From positions 1 to 34,821 of the forward strand of contig CAXTJU010000036.1 in NCBI GenBank assembly GCA_964244655.1: a stretch of DNA of 34,821 nt, written 5' to 3'. Numbering within the stretch: position 1 is the first letter of the stretch; every line of letters begins with the position of its first letter. The stretch is from LMUY01 sp964244655. GTDB lineage: Bacteria > Pseudomonadota > Alphaproteobacteria > Acetobacterales > Acetobacteraceae. The notes beneath the pieces are model-generated. The model made no database searches and was not told the origin of the DNA. It saw nothing but the letters and a program-made list of their open reading frames with translations. Position numbers and translations under genes: made by a program. Shown here piece after piece: positions 7,326 through 15,503 of the stretch.

Positions 7326-8269
7326 GCGGCGCTTTCGATGTTGATGATCTTCACTAACGTTGTCCATGATCCTGCATCCCGTTGGCGAAACCGGCCAAGG
7401 TGACGAAGGTAGGTAAGCAGAAAGGTGCCCTGGAAAGTCGAAGATTGCCGGAACTGCGAGAGAGAGTTTGCAGTGACAGTAACGCGGGTCGCCGGCAACT
7501 GGATGTAATCGCCAATATTTAGGTCGGACCGCATCACCGTCATAATTGAAATCTCGGCAAAGTCTGAATAGGTTGGCTGACCGATTAGATCGTTGAACTG
7601 TATCATCTTCGGCTTCTTGGGCGTCGTGCCGTCGTAAATCGAGAAGGCTTTTTCCTTCAGCACGATGTTGACGCCGCTGTAGGCGCCGCCGACGATCTTG
7701 CGGGTCAGGTCGTTCACGAACTCGGCCAACTGCGTCAGCGTGCCGTGGTAGCTGATCTCGTCCCGCGCCTGGATGAGCGAGGCCCGCACATCGACCGACA
7801 CTGAATACCCGGGGTAGCCCGCCGACAAACAGGCTGTGAGCGCAGGGCCGAGCGGCTTCTTCGCTAGCCAGTTCAGCACGAGGTTTTTCGGCGCGGCCGC
7901 GCTCCCCGTCTGCACGCCGAAATAAAACTCCAAGGTCTGCGATGTGCCTACCCAGTTGCCGAAAGCCTGCTGAATAGAGCCAGAGACAAGCAGGCCGGCC
8001 TGCGCCGGGTTGGCCAAGGGGAGGCCCTTTTGCATCCCGCCATAGACTTGGATCGTCATCCCGTTGTACTGCGGCGCCTGAGCGATCTCTTGCAACGAGA
8101 TGCCCCAGATGCGGACGAACGAGTTGCCAACTGGTTGATGGGAAGGTGCAAGCTGGATATCGAGCTCGATGTCCAGCGCGTTCAGGTCCGGCCTGCCATT
8201 TGGGAAACTGGTGTAGTTCCGAACCACTTTCCCGGCGGCGTTGGTGATGACGATGGTGTAGTAGCGCAC
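7322..8269 (-). CDS. Baseplate-hub-like phage tail protein
   Basis: 315 residues from GTG 8269. The N-terminal half has the look of phage hub proteins of the gp27/gp44 kind: paired beta-rich barrels with a short FVRIWGISLQEIAQA link, MTIQVYGG, and AGLLVSGSIQQAF. A mid segment (SVDVRASLIQARDEISYHGTLTQLAEF in shorter form) resembles the part of hub proteins that folds between barrels; the C-terminus returns to beta strands. It follows the tape-measure gene by 10 bp, the usual order in contractile and long-tailed phages. The family call is by pattern and position, not search. Confidence 0.6.
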   Translation of the reverse strand: MRYYTIVITNAAGKVVRNYTSFPNGRPDLNALDIELDIQLAPSHQPVGNSFVRIWGISLQEIAQAPQYNGMTIQVYGGMQKGLPLANPAQAGLLVSGSIQQAFGNWVGTSQTLEFYFGVQTGSAAAPKNLVLNWLAKKPLGPALTACLSAGYPGYSVSVDVRASLIQARDEISYHGTLTQLAEFVNDLTRKIVGGAYSGVNIVLKEKAFSIYDGTTPKKPKMIQFNDLIGQPTYSDFAEISIMTVMRSDLNIGDYIQLPATRVTVTANSLSQFRQSSTFQGTFLLTYLRHLGRFRQRDAGSWTTLVKIINIESAA

Positions 8270-8279
8270 GGCCGGTTTC

Positions 8280-10364
8280 CTACGCTACCAAGCCAGTGAC
8301 CGAGACATGCACGCTGCCGCCGGTGCGGTCCTCAATGCGGATCAGCGGCCGCGTGCCGCCGCGGCCCTGCCGGTAGGCGATCTCCTTTGCCCGCCCAGGA
8401 GGCGTCATCGGCTCCTCCGGCGCGGGCTCCGACGCGCCGGCCTTGCCCGCGGCTCGAGCTACGGCGGCCTTGCGCGCGGCGACGGCGGCCGGGCTGCTAG
8501 GGTTGGGCAGGGGCTCTTCTGGACCGAAATCCTGATCGGCATGAGCAGACCGTTCGTTGATGGCCTTTTGCGTCGCATCCAGCCCGGCATCGTTCGCCGG
8601 GTGCAGCTTGGCCAGCGCAGCGGCGCGGCGGGCACGGGCAAGAGTTTCCATTTTCTCGATAAGATTCAGCTCGCTACCGAACAAGTCGAGTGCACGGGGG
8701 TTAGGAGCATCGTTGGCCGGAGCGGAACCCACGCCCATGCGGCGGAGGTCATCGACGTATTTGCGGGTTTCGCGGGGGAGGCCGGACTCGTCCCCGCTGG
8801 CGGCAAACTCCTTGACGCCGTGGCCGCCCGGGCCCGCGTTGTAGGCGGCTCCGGCCGCCAGGGCGTTGCCGCCGAACTTGGCCAGCATCTGCGCCATGTA
8901 CTTGGTCGATCCGACCACGTTATCAGCCGTATTGTAGGGATTGACGCCCATCTCTTTGGCGGTGCCCGGCAAAAGTTGGCCAATGCCGATCGCACCCATA
9001 GTTGAGACTTTTGCATCGCCCTCGTTGGTGATGCCGCCCTCCAGCTTGAAAATACCCTGCTGCAGGGCGCTGGGCACGCCGAACTGCTTGGCTTGAAGCG
9101 CCTCCCAGTCCATTAGCTCCGCGCTGTCCTTGCGGGTGATGGTGGCGTTCTTCCGCCATGTCTCGATCTCGGCTTGAGGGACATCGCCAGTTGAGTTGCC
9201 GGCTGCCGGGTTTGAGTCCGATTTGGACGCGGAGGGGAACAGCCCTTCCACCCATGAAGCGGCGTGGGCCACCGCCGCGCCAAATGCCGCAACCCCATCC
9301 ACCGCGGCCTTCACGTCGGCTTGGAACTTGTCGGTTCCCATGTAGGTGGCCAGGTGGTCGATCCCCTGGCCGAACTCATCCATCCACTCCTTCAGATGCG
9401 GGTTAGACAACATCGTCTTGATTGCATCCGCCACCGCATCGGAGAGATGCTCGATCGGCTCGGCAAGGGGTGTCAGGCCCTTGACCAGGACAGTTTCGAT
9501 CTTGAGGCCGGCGGCGCTCAGTTGGGTGTCTAGGTTCTGCCAGGCGGTCTGCGTAGTGTCATCTAAGCCGTAGGCTGCCACCCCCTTTCGATAGGCGGCC
9601 TGGCTTTTATCCAGCGCCCCGTCCGGCTGGGCGGCCGTCCGGCGCAAGGTGTCGATATCGAACAGGTCGGTCAGTCGCATTGCATCGGCGTACTGCTGCG
9701 TACCCCCGCCCTGCGTGAACCGCTTGGCGGCCTCCGGCAGCGCCCGCAAGGCCAGCTCCGCAGGGTCCAGCCGGTCCACGTCGGCCGGGCTGATCCCCAG
9801 GCTGCTGAAAGCTACGCGCTTGTTCAGGTCCGACTTGGCATCCGCGAACCGTTGCAAGGTCGCATCCGGGTCGAGATACCGCCCATAGTTCAGCCGGAAG
9901 GCGGATTGCTCGCCATAGGAGACGCCCACCCCTTGCGCGGACTTGCGGCCGGCAGAGACAGCTTGCGCGAGCCGGTCCAGGCCGAACAAGCTCCCGGCGC
10001 CCGTCAGGCCGGCGAAGATTGAACCGATGCCAACCCACTTGACCAGGTCGCGCGTCACGTTGCCCACATTCTTCGCAAGGGCCTTGGAGGAAGCCGCTAG
10101 ACCGTCAAACTCCTTGCGCAAGCCCACCGCCTGCTTGACGGCTGCCTTCTGCGACGCGGCGGCCTGGACGGCGGCCTTCGTGACAACCGCTGAACCTTGG
10201 GCCGCGGCGGTGATCGACTTGTTGACCGCAACGGTTTGGGCAGAGACGGCCGCCCAGGCGGCGGGCTGCGCCTTCACCGCAGCGTTGAACAGGTCGAACT
10301 CAGCCTTGAGGTTCTTGAACGCCTGGTCCTGGACTTGGACCTCGATGATGGAGGTTTGCGCCAT
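8280..10364 (-). CDS. Tape-measure-like protein with lytic transglycosylase domain
   Basis: 694 residues. Residues 1-100 are alanine-rich and coiled-coil prone; a hydrophobic segment with Gly/Ala at about 108-130 follows, as in tail tape-measure proteins. Residues about 425-520 form a soluble-lytic-transglycosylase (SLT, goose-lysozyme-like) domain: catalytic Glu442 in KLEGG, GAIGIGQLLPGTA, and AAGAAYNAGPGG. The usual Glu-Ser pair is replaced by Glu-Gly. The C-terminal 170 residues are low-complexity, then a short beta tail. Such proteins set tail length and open peptidoglycan during DNA entry. At 694 residues it would specify a short tail by the usual 1.5-angstrom-per-residue rule. ATG 10364 with GGAGGG upstream. 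Confidence 0.82.
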   Translation of the reverse strand: MAQTSIIEVQVQDQAFKNLKAEFDLFNAAVKAQPAAWAAVSAQTVAVNKSITAAAQGSAVVTKAAVQAAASQKAAVKQAVGLRKEFDGLAASSKALAKNVGNVTRDLVKWVGIGSIFAGLTGAGSLFGLDRLAQAVSAGRKSAQGVGVSYGEQSAFRLNYGRYLDPDATLQRFADAKSDLNKRVAFSSLGISPADVDRLDPAELALRALPEAAKRFTQGGGTQQYADAMRLTDLFDIDTLRRTAAQPDGALDKSQAAYRKGVAAYGLDDTTQTAWQNLDTQLSAAGLKIETVLVKGLTPLAEPIEHLSDAVADAIKTMLSNPHLKEWMDEFGQGIDHLATYMGTDKFQADVKAAVDGVAAFGAAVAHAASWVEGLFPSASKSDSNPAAGNSTGDVPQAEIETWRKNATITRKDSAELMDWEALQAKQFGVPSALQQGIFKLEGGITNEGDAKVSTMGAIGIGQLLPGTAKEMGVNPYNTADNVVGSTKYMAQMLAKFGGNALAAGAAYNAGPGGHGVKEFAASGDESGLPRETRKYVDDLRRMGVGSAPANDAPNPRALDLFGSELNLIEKMETLARARRAAALAKLHPANDAGLDATQKAINERSAHADQDFGPEEPLPNPSSPAAVAARKAAVARAAGKAGASEPAPEEPMTPPGRAKEIAYRQGRGGTRPLIRIEDRTGGSVHVSVTGLVA

Positions 10365-10874
10365 CTAGAAAACCCTCCGCCGCTTGGTCGTAGGCGTTTC
10401 CGTCTCCGTCATCACTTCCACCGTCTCGTTCAGCTCGGGCGTATGATCGCGGGATCCCTGTTCTTCCTCGACGCTGAAAGCGAAGTTGCGGGGCTGCTTC
10501 TCCCCCCGCTCGTGCATCAGGGTTTGCGTGTTCGCTGCCCACTGGACGGCGGAGAGCTTCCGCATCTCATCCGCGCTCTCTCGCTTGCGGACGGCATTCT
10601 GCGCATCGGCCGCCATGATGTTCGCCGCTGTCACTGGCTTGTCGATGGCAAAGATCAGGGTCAGGAACCCCTTGGCGCGGGACATCTCGCCCACCGCCGT
10701 CAACCCATACCGCTCGTGCTGCGCCACAATTTCACGGATCACTTCAGGCTGGTCGTCATAGACGCAAACCTGCCCGCCGGCTGGGATGCGGCGGCGCTGC
10801 ATCTGCGTGTTCTCGGGCACCAGGAACAGCATCTCGTGATGCTGCCGCGTGACGTTGGCGATATTCAGCTTCAC
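10365..10874 (-). CDS. Hypothetical phage-like protein
   Basis: 169 residues from GTG 10874, overlapping the upstream stop (GTGA) and abutting the tape-measure gene directly. N-terminal IANVTRQHHEMLFLVPENTQ with GGQVCVYDDQPEVIREIV looks like a small beta-rich domain; the C-terminus is charged, ending TKRRRVF. No family recognised. In long-tailed phages this position is often taken by tail-assembly chaperones, which is only a positional suggestion. Confidence 0.65.
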   Translation of the reverse strand: MKLNIANVTRQHHEMLFLVPENTQMQRRRIPAGGQVCVYDDQPEVIREIVAQHERYGLTAVGEMSRAKGFLTLIFAIDKPVTAANIMAADAQNAVRKRESADEMRKLSAVQWAANTQTLMHERGEKQPRNFAFSVEEEQGSRDHTPELNETVEVMTETETPTTKRRRVF

Positions 10875-11401
10875 CGCGCGCGGCCCTTGTCCTTATTGAA
10901 CGGATTCCATTCAGGGTTGAAGCGGGCACGGCGGGGAGGCAGCTTGAACTCGTTCCTCCACACGCTTTGGTCGCCAAAATACTCAGTGACGCTCCGGCCG
11001 GACTCGTCGGTTCGCGTGACGGCGCGCAGCTCGCCTGGCTGCAACATAGTCGGTCGAGCGGCTTCCTTTTGCACGTCCGCGAAGATGGTTTTCTCAAACA
11101 CCTCGAGCACGTCGAGTGGCGCGTCCGCGATGGGCAGGCGCTTGGCCGATGGCACGAACTCTTGCAGGTTGCCGAGCAACCGGCGGCGGTACAGCACGGG
11201 GGACTCACCCGGCAGCGCCGGCGGAGCATTCGTGCCCACCGCCTGGAATGCCGAGTCAGCCTTCACCTGCACATCCCGCAGCTTGGCGAACTCGGCCGGC
11301 GTCTGCGGCACATTGTCCCGCGCATCGTTGATGCGTTGCTCAAGGCGGGCCAGCTCGCGACGCTTGATTGAGGCTAAAGCTAAGTCGTCAGCAAGGGACA
11401 C
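10871..11401 (-). CDS. Hypothetical phage-like protein
   Basis: 176 residues from GTG 11401 (GGAG upstream). The N-terminal 40 residues form a charged helix (IKRRELARLEQRINDARD); then ALPGESPVLYRRRLLGNLQEF and ELRAVTRTDESGRSVTEYFG. The C-terminal tail is basic and aromatic (WRNEFKLPPRRARFNPEWN). It has no recognised domain and is too short for a portal or capsid protein. Coupled by GTGA to the next gene. Confidence 0.65.
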   Translation of the reverse strand: MSLADDLALASIKRRELARLEQRINDARDNVPQTPAEFAKLRDVQVKADSAFQAVGTNAPPALPGESPVLYRRRLLGNLQEFVPSAKRLPIADAPLDVLEVFEKTIFADVQKEAARPTMLQPGELRAVTRTDESGRSVTEYFGDQSVWRNEFKLPPRRARFNPEWNPFNKDKGRAR

Positions 11402-11451
11402 GGGGATGACTCCAAAACAACCGGAAGAGTAAGCGGCCGGCTACCTTGGCG

Positions 11452-12096
11452 TCATCGGGGAATGCATCTCCCGCTACTTTTGCCGCCGATTCCCTTTTCG
11501 CGCCGCAGCCGGTCCAGCAAGCCCGCCGCCCGCTGCTGCTTCAGGATGGTGGCCACGCTTGCAACGGTTGGGTGCTCGCCCGTCAGGATCGGTGCCACCG
11601 CCGCGATGAACCGGGGGAGCGGCCCGGCATGGCTGATCTTGGCTGCAGCGAACCGGGGATTGCTTCCCTTCATGGCAGTGTGAAAGTCCCCGGCCAGCGC
11701 GAGGCCGAAAGCCTGCCAAGCGGCGCGCCTGGCCGGTTCGCGTGTGACGAGAATGGCCAGTTGCAACACGTCGGAAACGCGCTGGCCAGCGATGGCGTAC
11801 CGCTCCGCGTGGCCAAGGCTTAACTTAACCGCCCGTGCGTGCATCTGCGCCAGGGTGGCAATCGCGTCCTCCAACTGCTGGCGCGCCACAAGGCACAGCT
11901 TCGCTAGTTCCGCGTCGGGCCCGCTGAACACCGCAACCCGGTGTCGGTTGACCTCAAGGCAGCGCGCCAGCTCCTCAATGTCCGCCGGCTCCGGCAGCAC
12001 CAAGGCGGTGCGGCACCTGGACGGGCCAGGCAGCACCTTCTCGACCAGGATCGCCCGCACCACGGCTGGCGTGAACTCCGGTGACAGATTGGCCAT
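11452..12096 (-). CDS. Hypothetical phage-like protein downstream of terminase
   Basis: 214 residues; ATG 12096 directly follows the terminase stop (TGA|ATG). Mostly alpha-helical: AVVRAILVEKVLPGP, ELARCLEVNRHRVAVF, and LVARQQLEDAIATLAQMHAR. In a canonical phage this slot holds the portal gene, but portal proteins are roughly twice this length and no portal motif is visible. A 50-bp gap separates it from the next gene. Function unknown. Confidence 0.65.
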   Translation of the reverse strand: MANLSPEFTPAVVRAILVEKVLPGPSRCRTALVLPEPADIEELARCLEVNRHRVAVFSGPDAELAKLCLVARQQLEDAIATLAQMHARAVKLSLGHAERYAIAGQRVSDVLQLAILVTREPARRAAWQAFGLALAGDFHTAMKGSNPRFAAAKISHAGPLPRFIAAVAPILTGEHPTVASVATILKQQRAAGLLDRLRREKGIGGKSSGRCIPR

Positions 12097-14010
12097 TCAG
12101 CCCCCCAGCGCCATCGCTACCATGCGCAGCGCCACCGTCCGCAGCGGCGTGTCCGCCCGATCACCAGCCCGGAAGTCCAGTGCCCCGCCCCATGGGGAGG
12201 TGCGGGCCTTCTCCTCGATCATCGCCGTGATCTTGACGCGCCCGGCGGCGATGTGCGCTGCCACCTCCAAAGCCAGTTCGGCGGGATCCTGTTCTTCGTC
12301 GGGCCACGGCTGGCCATGGGGGAAGGTGCCCTCCGCCTGCCGCAACAGCACAGTCGGCACCATCGCCAACGTCCCGCCGCGCGCCTTGCAGGACAGGGCC
12401 AGCTCCCCAAGCCGCATCGCTATGTTGGGCAACGTCTCGCGGGCGAGCGGCGCAACCTCGAAGTCCACCAGGGTCAGCCCTCGCTCCTCGTACATGTGAC
12501 GGGCGGCGTAGATCACGGCGGCCATGCCATCGAGACTGACGACCAGGCCCGCAAACACGTAATCGCAGGACGCGGGCAGTGGCACCGGCTCACCCGCCAC
12601 TGTGAGGCTGGCGGCCCGCACCAGCGCCGGGCGCCGGTCCAGATCCAAGCCCACCAGCACGCCCGCCACGGCGTTCACCAGGTCGTCATGGCCGCCGGGC
12701 GCATGGTCCACGCTATCCCGGCCGGAGCGAGCCGTACGGCGCTCCAGGCCCACCAGTTGGGCGCGGAGCCGGGCGTTGTCCAACAGCTCCACCCGGCGGG
12801 CGTTCAGCAATGGCAACAGGTCCACGTAGATATCCGACTTGGGCCGGGCGCTCGGTTCGTAGGTCACGCCATGCTCCCGGAACCGCTGCCGGGGCCATTC
12901 GCCGCCGTAGCGGTCCCCCACCACGCGGCTGATGCCATAGGATCGCAGCAGCGCCGTGAAGTCCTCCACCACTTGTTCCGGACTGAACGGCGGCCGCGCC
13001 TCCCGCACGGCGTCCAGCACCGCCACACCCTCCATAGTCAGGTGGGCAATCCCCAGCGTCATGGCGTCGCTGGCACCGCCGGACGGGTCGCAGAAAGCGG
13101 CATAGGTGATGCCCGGCTCTGGCGGCTGGTCGCTGCGGCCCCATGCCGTCACTGCCTCCACCACCTCGCGCGTGACGAAATCGGCCAGGTCGTCGCGGAA
13201 CTCCGCCCCATACTCCGCCCGTGCCGACTCGGGGTCATCCTCGTACGCTTCCGCGATGATGGCCGGATCAATCCGAGGGTTCATGGCGGCAGTGTCCGCC
13301 TTCCACACCAGCACGCGGCCGGCGTCCTGGCCGTAGTGCCGCCGGAAGGTGGCATACAGCTCCCCACGCTTGGCGTAGGGGCTGGATGCCAGCAGCATGA
13401 CTGATCCGGGGATGCTCGCCATGCCGGGACGGAGGGCGCGCAAAATCTCGGTGTCCGGGTTGGCGCTGCTTTCGTCCTGTCGCCAGAACGCAATCTCGTC
13501 GGCCAGCACGGCAGCGAAGGCGTAGCCGCGGGTGGTGCGAAAGCTGGCCGTCGATATCTCGATGACCACACGGTTTGAAAGCGCGATGGCTTCGTTGCTT
13601 TCTTCGCGCACCAACTGCTTGAGCATGGGGACGGCGGCGATCAAGCCGGACACGAAGCGGAAGATGGACCTGGCCTGTTGGCGGTTGGCGGCGATCACGG
13701 CGATAGTTGCCACTTCGCCCGGCGCCAGGTGCAGCTCGTAGTCTCGGAACACGGCCAGGAACACGGCGATCAGGGCCAGGACGCGGGACTTGCCGCCGCG
13801 GCGTCCTACGATCAGGGCTGCCTCGGTGAACGGGGCGGCTGGCGGTGCCTGGCGGCCCGTGTGGGCACGGTAGAGGTCCAGGGCGTCGTCACCCATGGGC
13901 AGGGCGAACAGGGCGGCCAGGAACGCCCGCCACGGCTGCCAGGTGTGCCCGCGGAAGTGCGGGGCGAACAGGGCCGGATCGTCCAGGGCCTCAATGATGT
14001 TCAGCGTCAA
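12097..14010 (-). CDS. Phage terminase large subunit
   Basis: 637 residues if started at TTG 14010, which overlaps the upstream stop as TTGA; no ATG or GTG lies at a suitable place before the conserved DDPALFAPHFRG. The ATPase half has Walker A GRRGGKS (69-75) and Walker B VLADE (Asp171-Glu172). The nuclease half shows CDPSGGASDAM, VVGDRYGGEWP and the final acidic HDDLVNA, as in RNase-H-like headful or cos terminases. It would package DNA into a prohead. About 140 residues follow the nuclease end, longer than usual for this family, and contain a beta-strand pattern without known match. A terminase without any portal or capsid gene nearby is unusual. Confidence 0.88.
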   Translation of the reverse strand: MTLNIIEALDDPALFAPHFRGHTWQPWRAFLAALFALPMGDDALDLYRAHTGRQAPPAAPFTEAALIVGRRGGKSRVLALIAVFLAVFRDYELHLAPGEVATIAVIAANRQQARSIFRFVSGLIAAVPMLKQLVREESNEAIALSNRVVIEISTASFRTTRGYAFAAVLADEIAFWRQDESSANPDTEILRALRPGMASIPGSVMLLASSPYAKRGELYATFRRHYGQDAGRVLVWKADTAAMNPRIDPAIIAEAYEDDPESARAEYGAEFRDDLADFVTREVVEAVTAWGRSDQPPEPGITYAAFCDPSGGASDAMTLGIAHLTMEGVAVLDAVREARPPFSPEQVVEDFTALLRSYGISRVVGDRYGGEWPRQRFREHGVTYEPSARPKSDIYVDLLPLLNARRVELLDNARLRAQLVGLERRTARSGRDSVDHAPGGHDDLVNAVAGVLVGLDLDRRPALVRAASLTVAGEPVPLPASCDYVFAGLVVSLDGMAAVIYAARHMYEERGLTLVDFEVAPLARETLPNIAMRLGELALSCKARGGTLAMVPTVLLRQAEGTFPHGQPWPDEEQDPAELALEVAAHIAAGRVKITAMIEEKARTSPWGGALDFRAGDRADTPLRTVALRMVAMALGG

Positions 14011-14399
14011 GCGGCGGCCCGCGTGCGGCTGGCAATGTGTTCCGCCAGGGACGGCGGACGGTCGGCTGCGCCCTTCGTGCCCAACTGCTTCAACGTCCGC
14101 ACCAGAGTGTTGCTCCAAGCGAGATACTGTCGGCTGTCACGCTCCGTCATAGTGCCGCCTGTCAGGGCCGCTTTGCGGTCAAACAGCCATACTTGCAGCG
14201 TGAGCTGGGCCGCTCGTTCGATCAGGGCGCGCTGCGTTGCAGACGGCTTCCCGCCGACGTGCGCGGTCAAGTCCGCCCGGGTCTCTCGCACCAGGCGCGC
14301 TTCACGGGTGCGTTGATCGAGTTTCGCCAGGATGGCGGGACGGGAATGGGGGCCTATGGCGGGCATTTCCGAAGCAAGATGCGGACACATGGCGGACAT
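14007..14399 (-). CDS. Terminase small-subunit candidate / hypothetical helical protein
   Basis: Up to 130 residues from ATG 14399; later ATGs at 14390 and 14366 are equally possible, and only the last has a purine-rich GGAA upstream. The body is helical and basic (AILAKLDQRTREARLVRETR, then QRALIERAAQLTLQVWLFDRK). It sits directly upstream of the large terminase gene with a TTGA overlap, the standard place for a small subunit, but no recognisable HTH is visible. Its 5' end contains the CGGACA pair at 14382-14398. Confidence 0.55.
   Translation of the reverse strand: MSAMCPHLASEMPAIGPHSRPAILAKLDQRTREARLVRETRADLTAHVGGKPSATQRALIERAAQLTLQVWLFDRKAALTGGTMTERDSRQYLAWSNTLVRTLKQLGTKGAADRPPSLAEHIASRTRAAA
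14382..14398. promoter_or_regulatory. CGGACA-N5-CGGACA pair at the start of the terminase module
   Basis: CGGACA at 14382-14387 and 14393-14398, 11-bp period, complement of the TGTCCG pairs near attL and at integrase. It overlaps the first codons of the terminase small-subunit candidate, so it could be a regulatory site for packaging genes or a chance copy. Confidence 0.35.
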
Positions 14400-14470
14400 C
14401 GCAAGCGCGGATCATAAAATAGCAAGCTTTTGCAGGTAGTTGACATGACATGGCACCCGATATGCAGTCA

Positions 14471-14487
14471 GTGGCATTGAATGCCAC
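14471..14487. promoter_or_regulatory. 17-bp perfect palindrome between replication and packaging modules
   Basis: GTGGCATTGAATGCCAC has 8-bp arms around one G. The GGCATT/AATGCC arms are identical to XRE operator 2, with different spacing. It lies in the 198-bp gap between the initiator gene and the terminase module, the only sizeable intergenic gap in the leftward array. A rightward TTGACA (14440-14445) with TATGCA (14461-14466), and leftward TATTTT/TATGAT motifs near 14410-14420, are possible promoter elements. Confidence 0.45.
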
Positions 14488-14597
14488 GATGCCTGACACG
14501 CCCTCGCAATCCAGCGAAGGGTTAGGCCAATCGTAAAGTGTCGTATCGTTGAGTCGTGATCGCCGGAAGCATTGGGAGACGTGAACGGTGTTTCTCA

Positions 14598-15503
14598 TCA
14601 CTGTCCCCCAAAACCTGATTTGCACTCGCGAACCGGCTTGTCGAAGTAGGCGAGGCTGACGGGAGGGCTGTAGCTCGACCTGGCCGATACGGACCTCACG
14701 GCCGGCAGGATGACGCCTTGCAGGTCCAGCCCGGCTCTCAGCCATGCGATGAGAGGCGACCATGATCCGCGCCATTTCGGATCGGTGATCTTCGCAGCTT
14801 TGCAGACGAGATCGGCCGCGGTGTCGAGGTATGCTCCGCCGACAATTGCACGTCCGGCATCGGGGCCGCTGGTCTCGACTTTCGGACTGCCATCGGGCTT
14901 GCGATCCGCGAGGTGATGCCACCGCTCGCAGGGCTCACCACGGCGTGGATTTTGAGCCGGCTTTGCGCGTGCGGATGCAGGCGGTTTTGCTGCTGCTGTA
15001 CTGGGAAGTTCAATGAGTAGTTGGGGTGAACGTGGTGCACCCTTTACGCGCACCACGTTCACCCTTTCTGCTTTCGTGGCTGGATTTAATGGGTGAACGT
15101 CGTGCACCCTTTCAACCGGTAAAGGGTGAACCTGCTGCACCCTTCTTTCGTCGCTAATGGGTGAACGTCGTGCACCCTTTATTGGGTCTGTGGGGCGCTT
15201 GAGGTTGAGCATGTAGACTGACGCGTGCCCTCGGCCGGTGTTGCGATTCACGGTGAGGAAGCCGCCCGCCTCCAGGTCGGGGATCGCTTTCTGGCAGGCC
15301 CGGGCTGAAAGGCGGGTATCATCGGCGATGCGGTCGATGGAGGGGTAGCAGCAACCCTTGGGGTCGGCGCGGGCGGCCAAGGCGACCAGGACAGCCTTAG
15401 TGGTGGCGGTGAGCCCCTCCCGGGTTGCCAGGGCCCACAGCAGTGGCGCGAAGCCGCCACGGGCATGCTCACGGCTACGAGGCGGCGCGTCGCCTTCGGT
15501 CAT
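14598..15503 (-). CDS. Lambda-O-like replication initiator with in-gene origin
   Basis: 301 residues; ATG 15503 overlaps the helicase stop (ATGA). The N-terminal 100 residues are a winged helix of the phage replication-protein kind: ALATREGLTATTKAVLVALA, CYPSIDRIADDTRLS, ACQKAIPDLEAGGFLTV. The middle (about 107-160) is encoded by the iterons at 15024-15177 and is repetitive in protein (RVQQVHP, RVHDVHP). The C-terminal third (SWSPLIAWLRAGLDLQGVI) may bind the helicase. This layout (DNA-binding head, origin repeats within the gene, helicase-interaction tail, helicase gene adjacent) is that of lambda O or P22 gp18. Initiation of element replication is therefore inferred. Confidence 0.75.
   Translation of the reverse strand: MTEGDAPPRSREHARGGFAPLLWALATREGLTATTKAVLVALAARADPKGCCYPSIDRIADDTRLSARACQKAIPDLEAGGFLTVNRNTGRGHASVYMLNLKRPTDPIKGARRSPISDERRVQQVHPLPVERVHDVHPLNPATKAERVNVVRVKGAPRSPQLLIELPSTAAAKPPASARAKPAQNPRRGEPCERWHHLADRKPDGSPKVETSGPDAGRAIVGGAYLDTAADLVCKAAKITDPKWRGSWSPLIAWLRAGLDLQGVILPAVRSVSARSSYSPPVSLAYFDKPVRECKSGFGGQ
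15024..15177. repeat. Origin iterons inside the initiator gene
   Basis: Four direct 19-bp iterons: 15024-15042 (GGGTGAACGTGGTGCACCC), 15091-15109 and 15159-15177 (both GGGTGAACGTCGTGCACCC), and 15124-15142 (GGGTGAACCTGCTGCACCC). A fifth, inverted copy of the core occupies 15048-15064. Each unit is an imperfect palindrome with GGGTG/CACCC arms and is followed mostly by TTT. Start-to-start spacings are 67, 33 and 35 bp. Position within an initiator gene next to a helicase gene indicates a theta-type origin. Confidence 0.8.

Noticed and set aside
14302..14922. 206-residue reverse ORF over the intergenic gap at 14400-14597
   Set aside because: It overlaps both neighbours out of frame and has no recognisable domain; a start at 14598 with ATGA overlap was considered but the peptide has poor codon character.
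15024..15177. CRISPR array
   Set aside because: Repeats are 19 bp, unequally spaced, one inverted, inside a coding gene and without cas genes; iterons explain them better.
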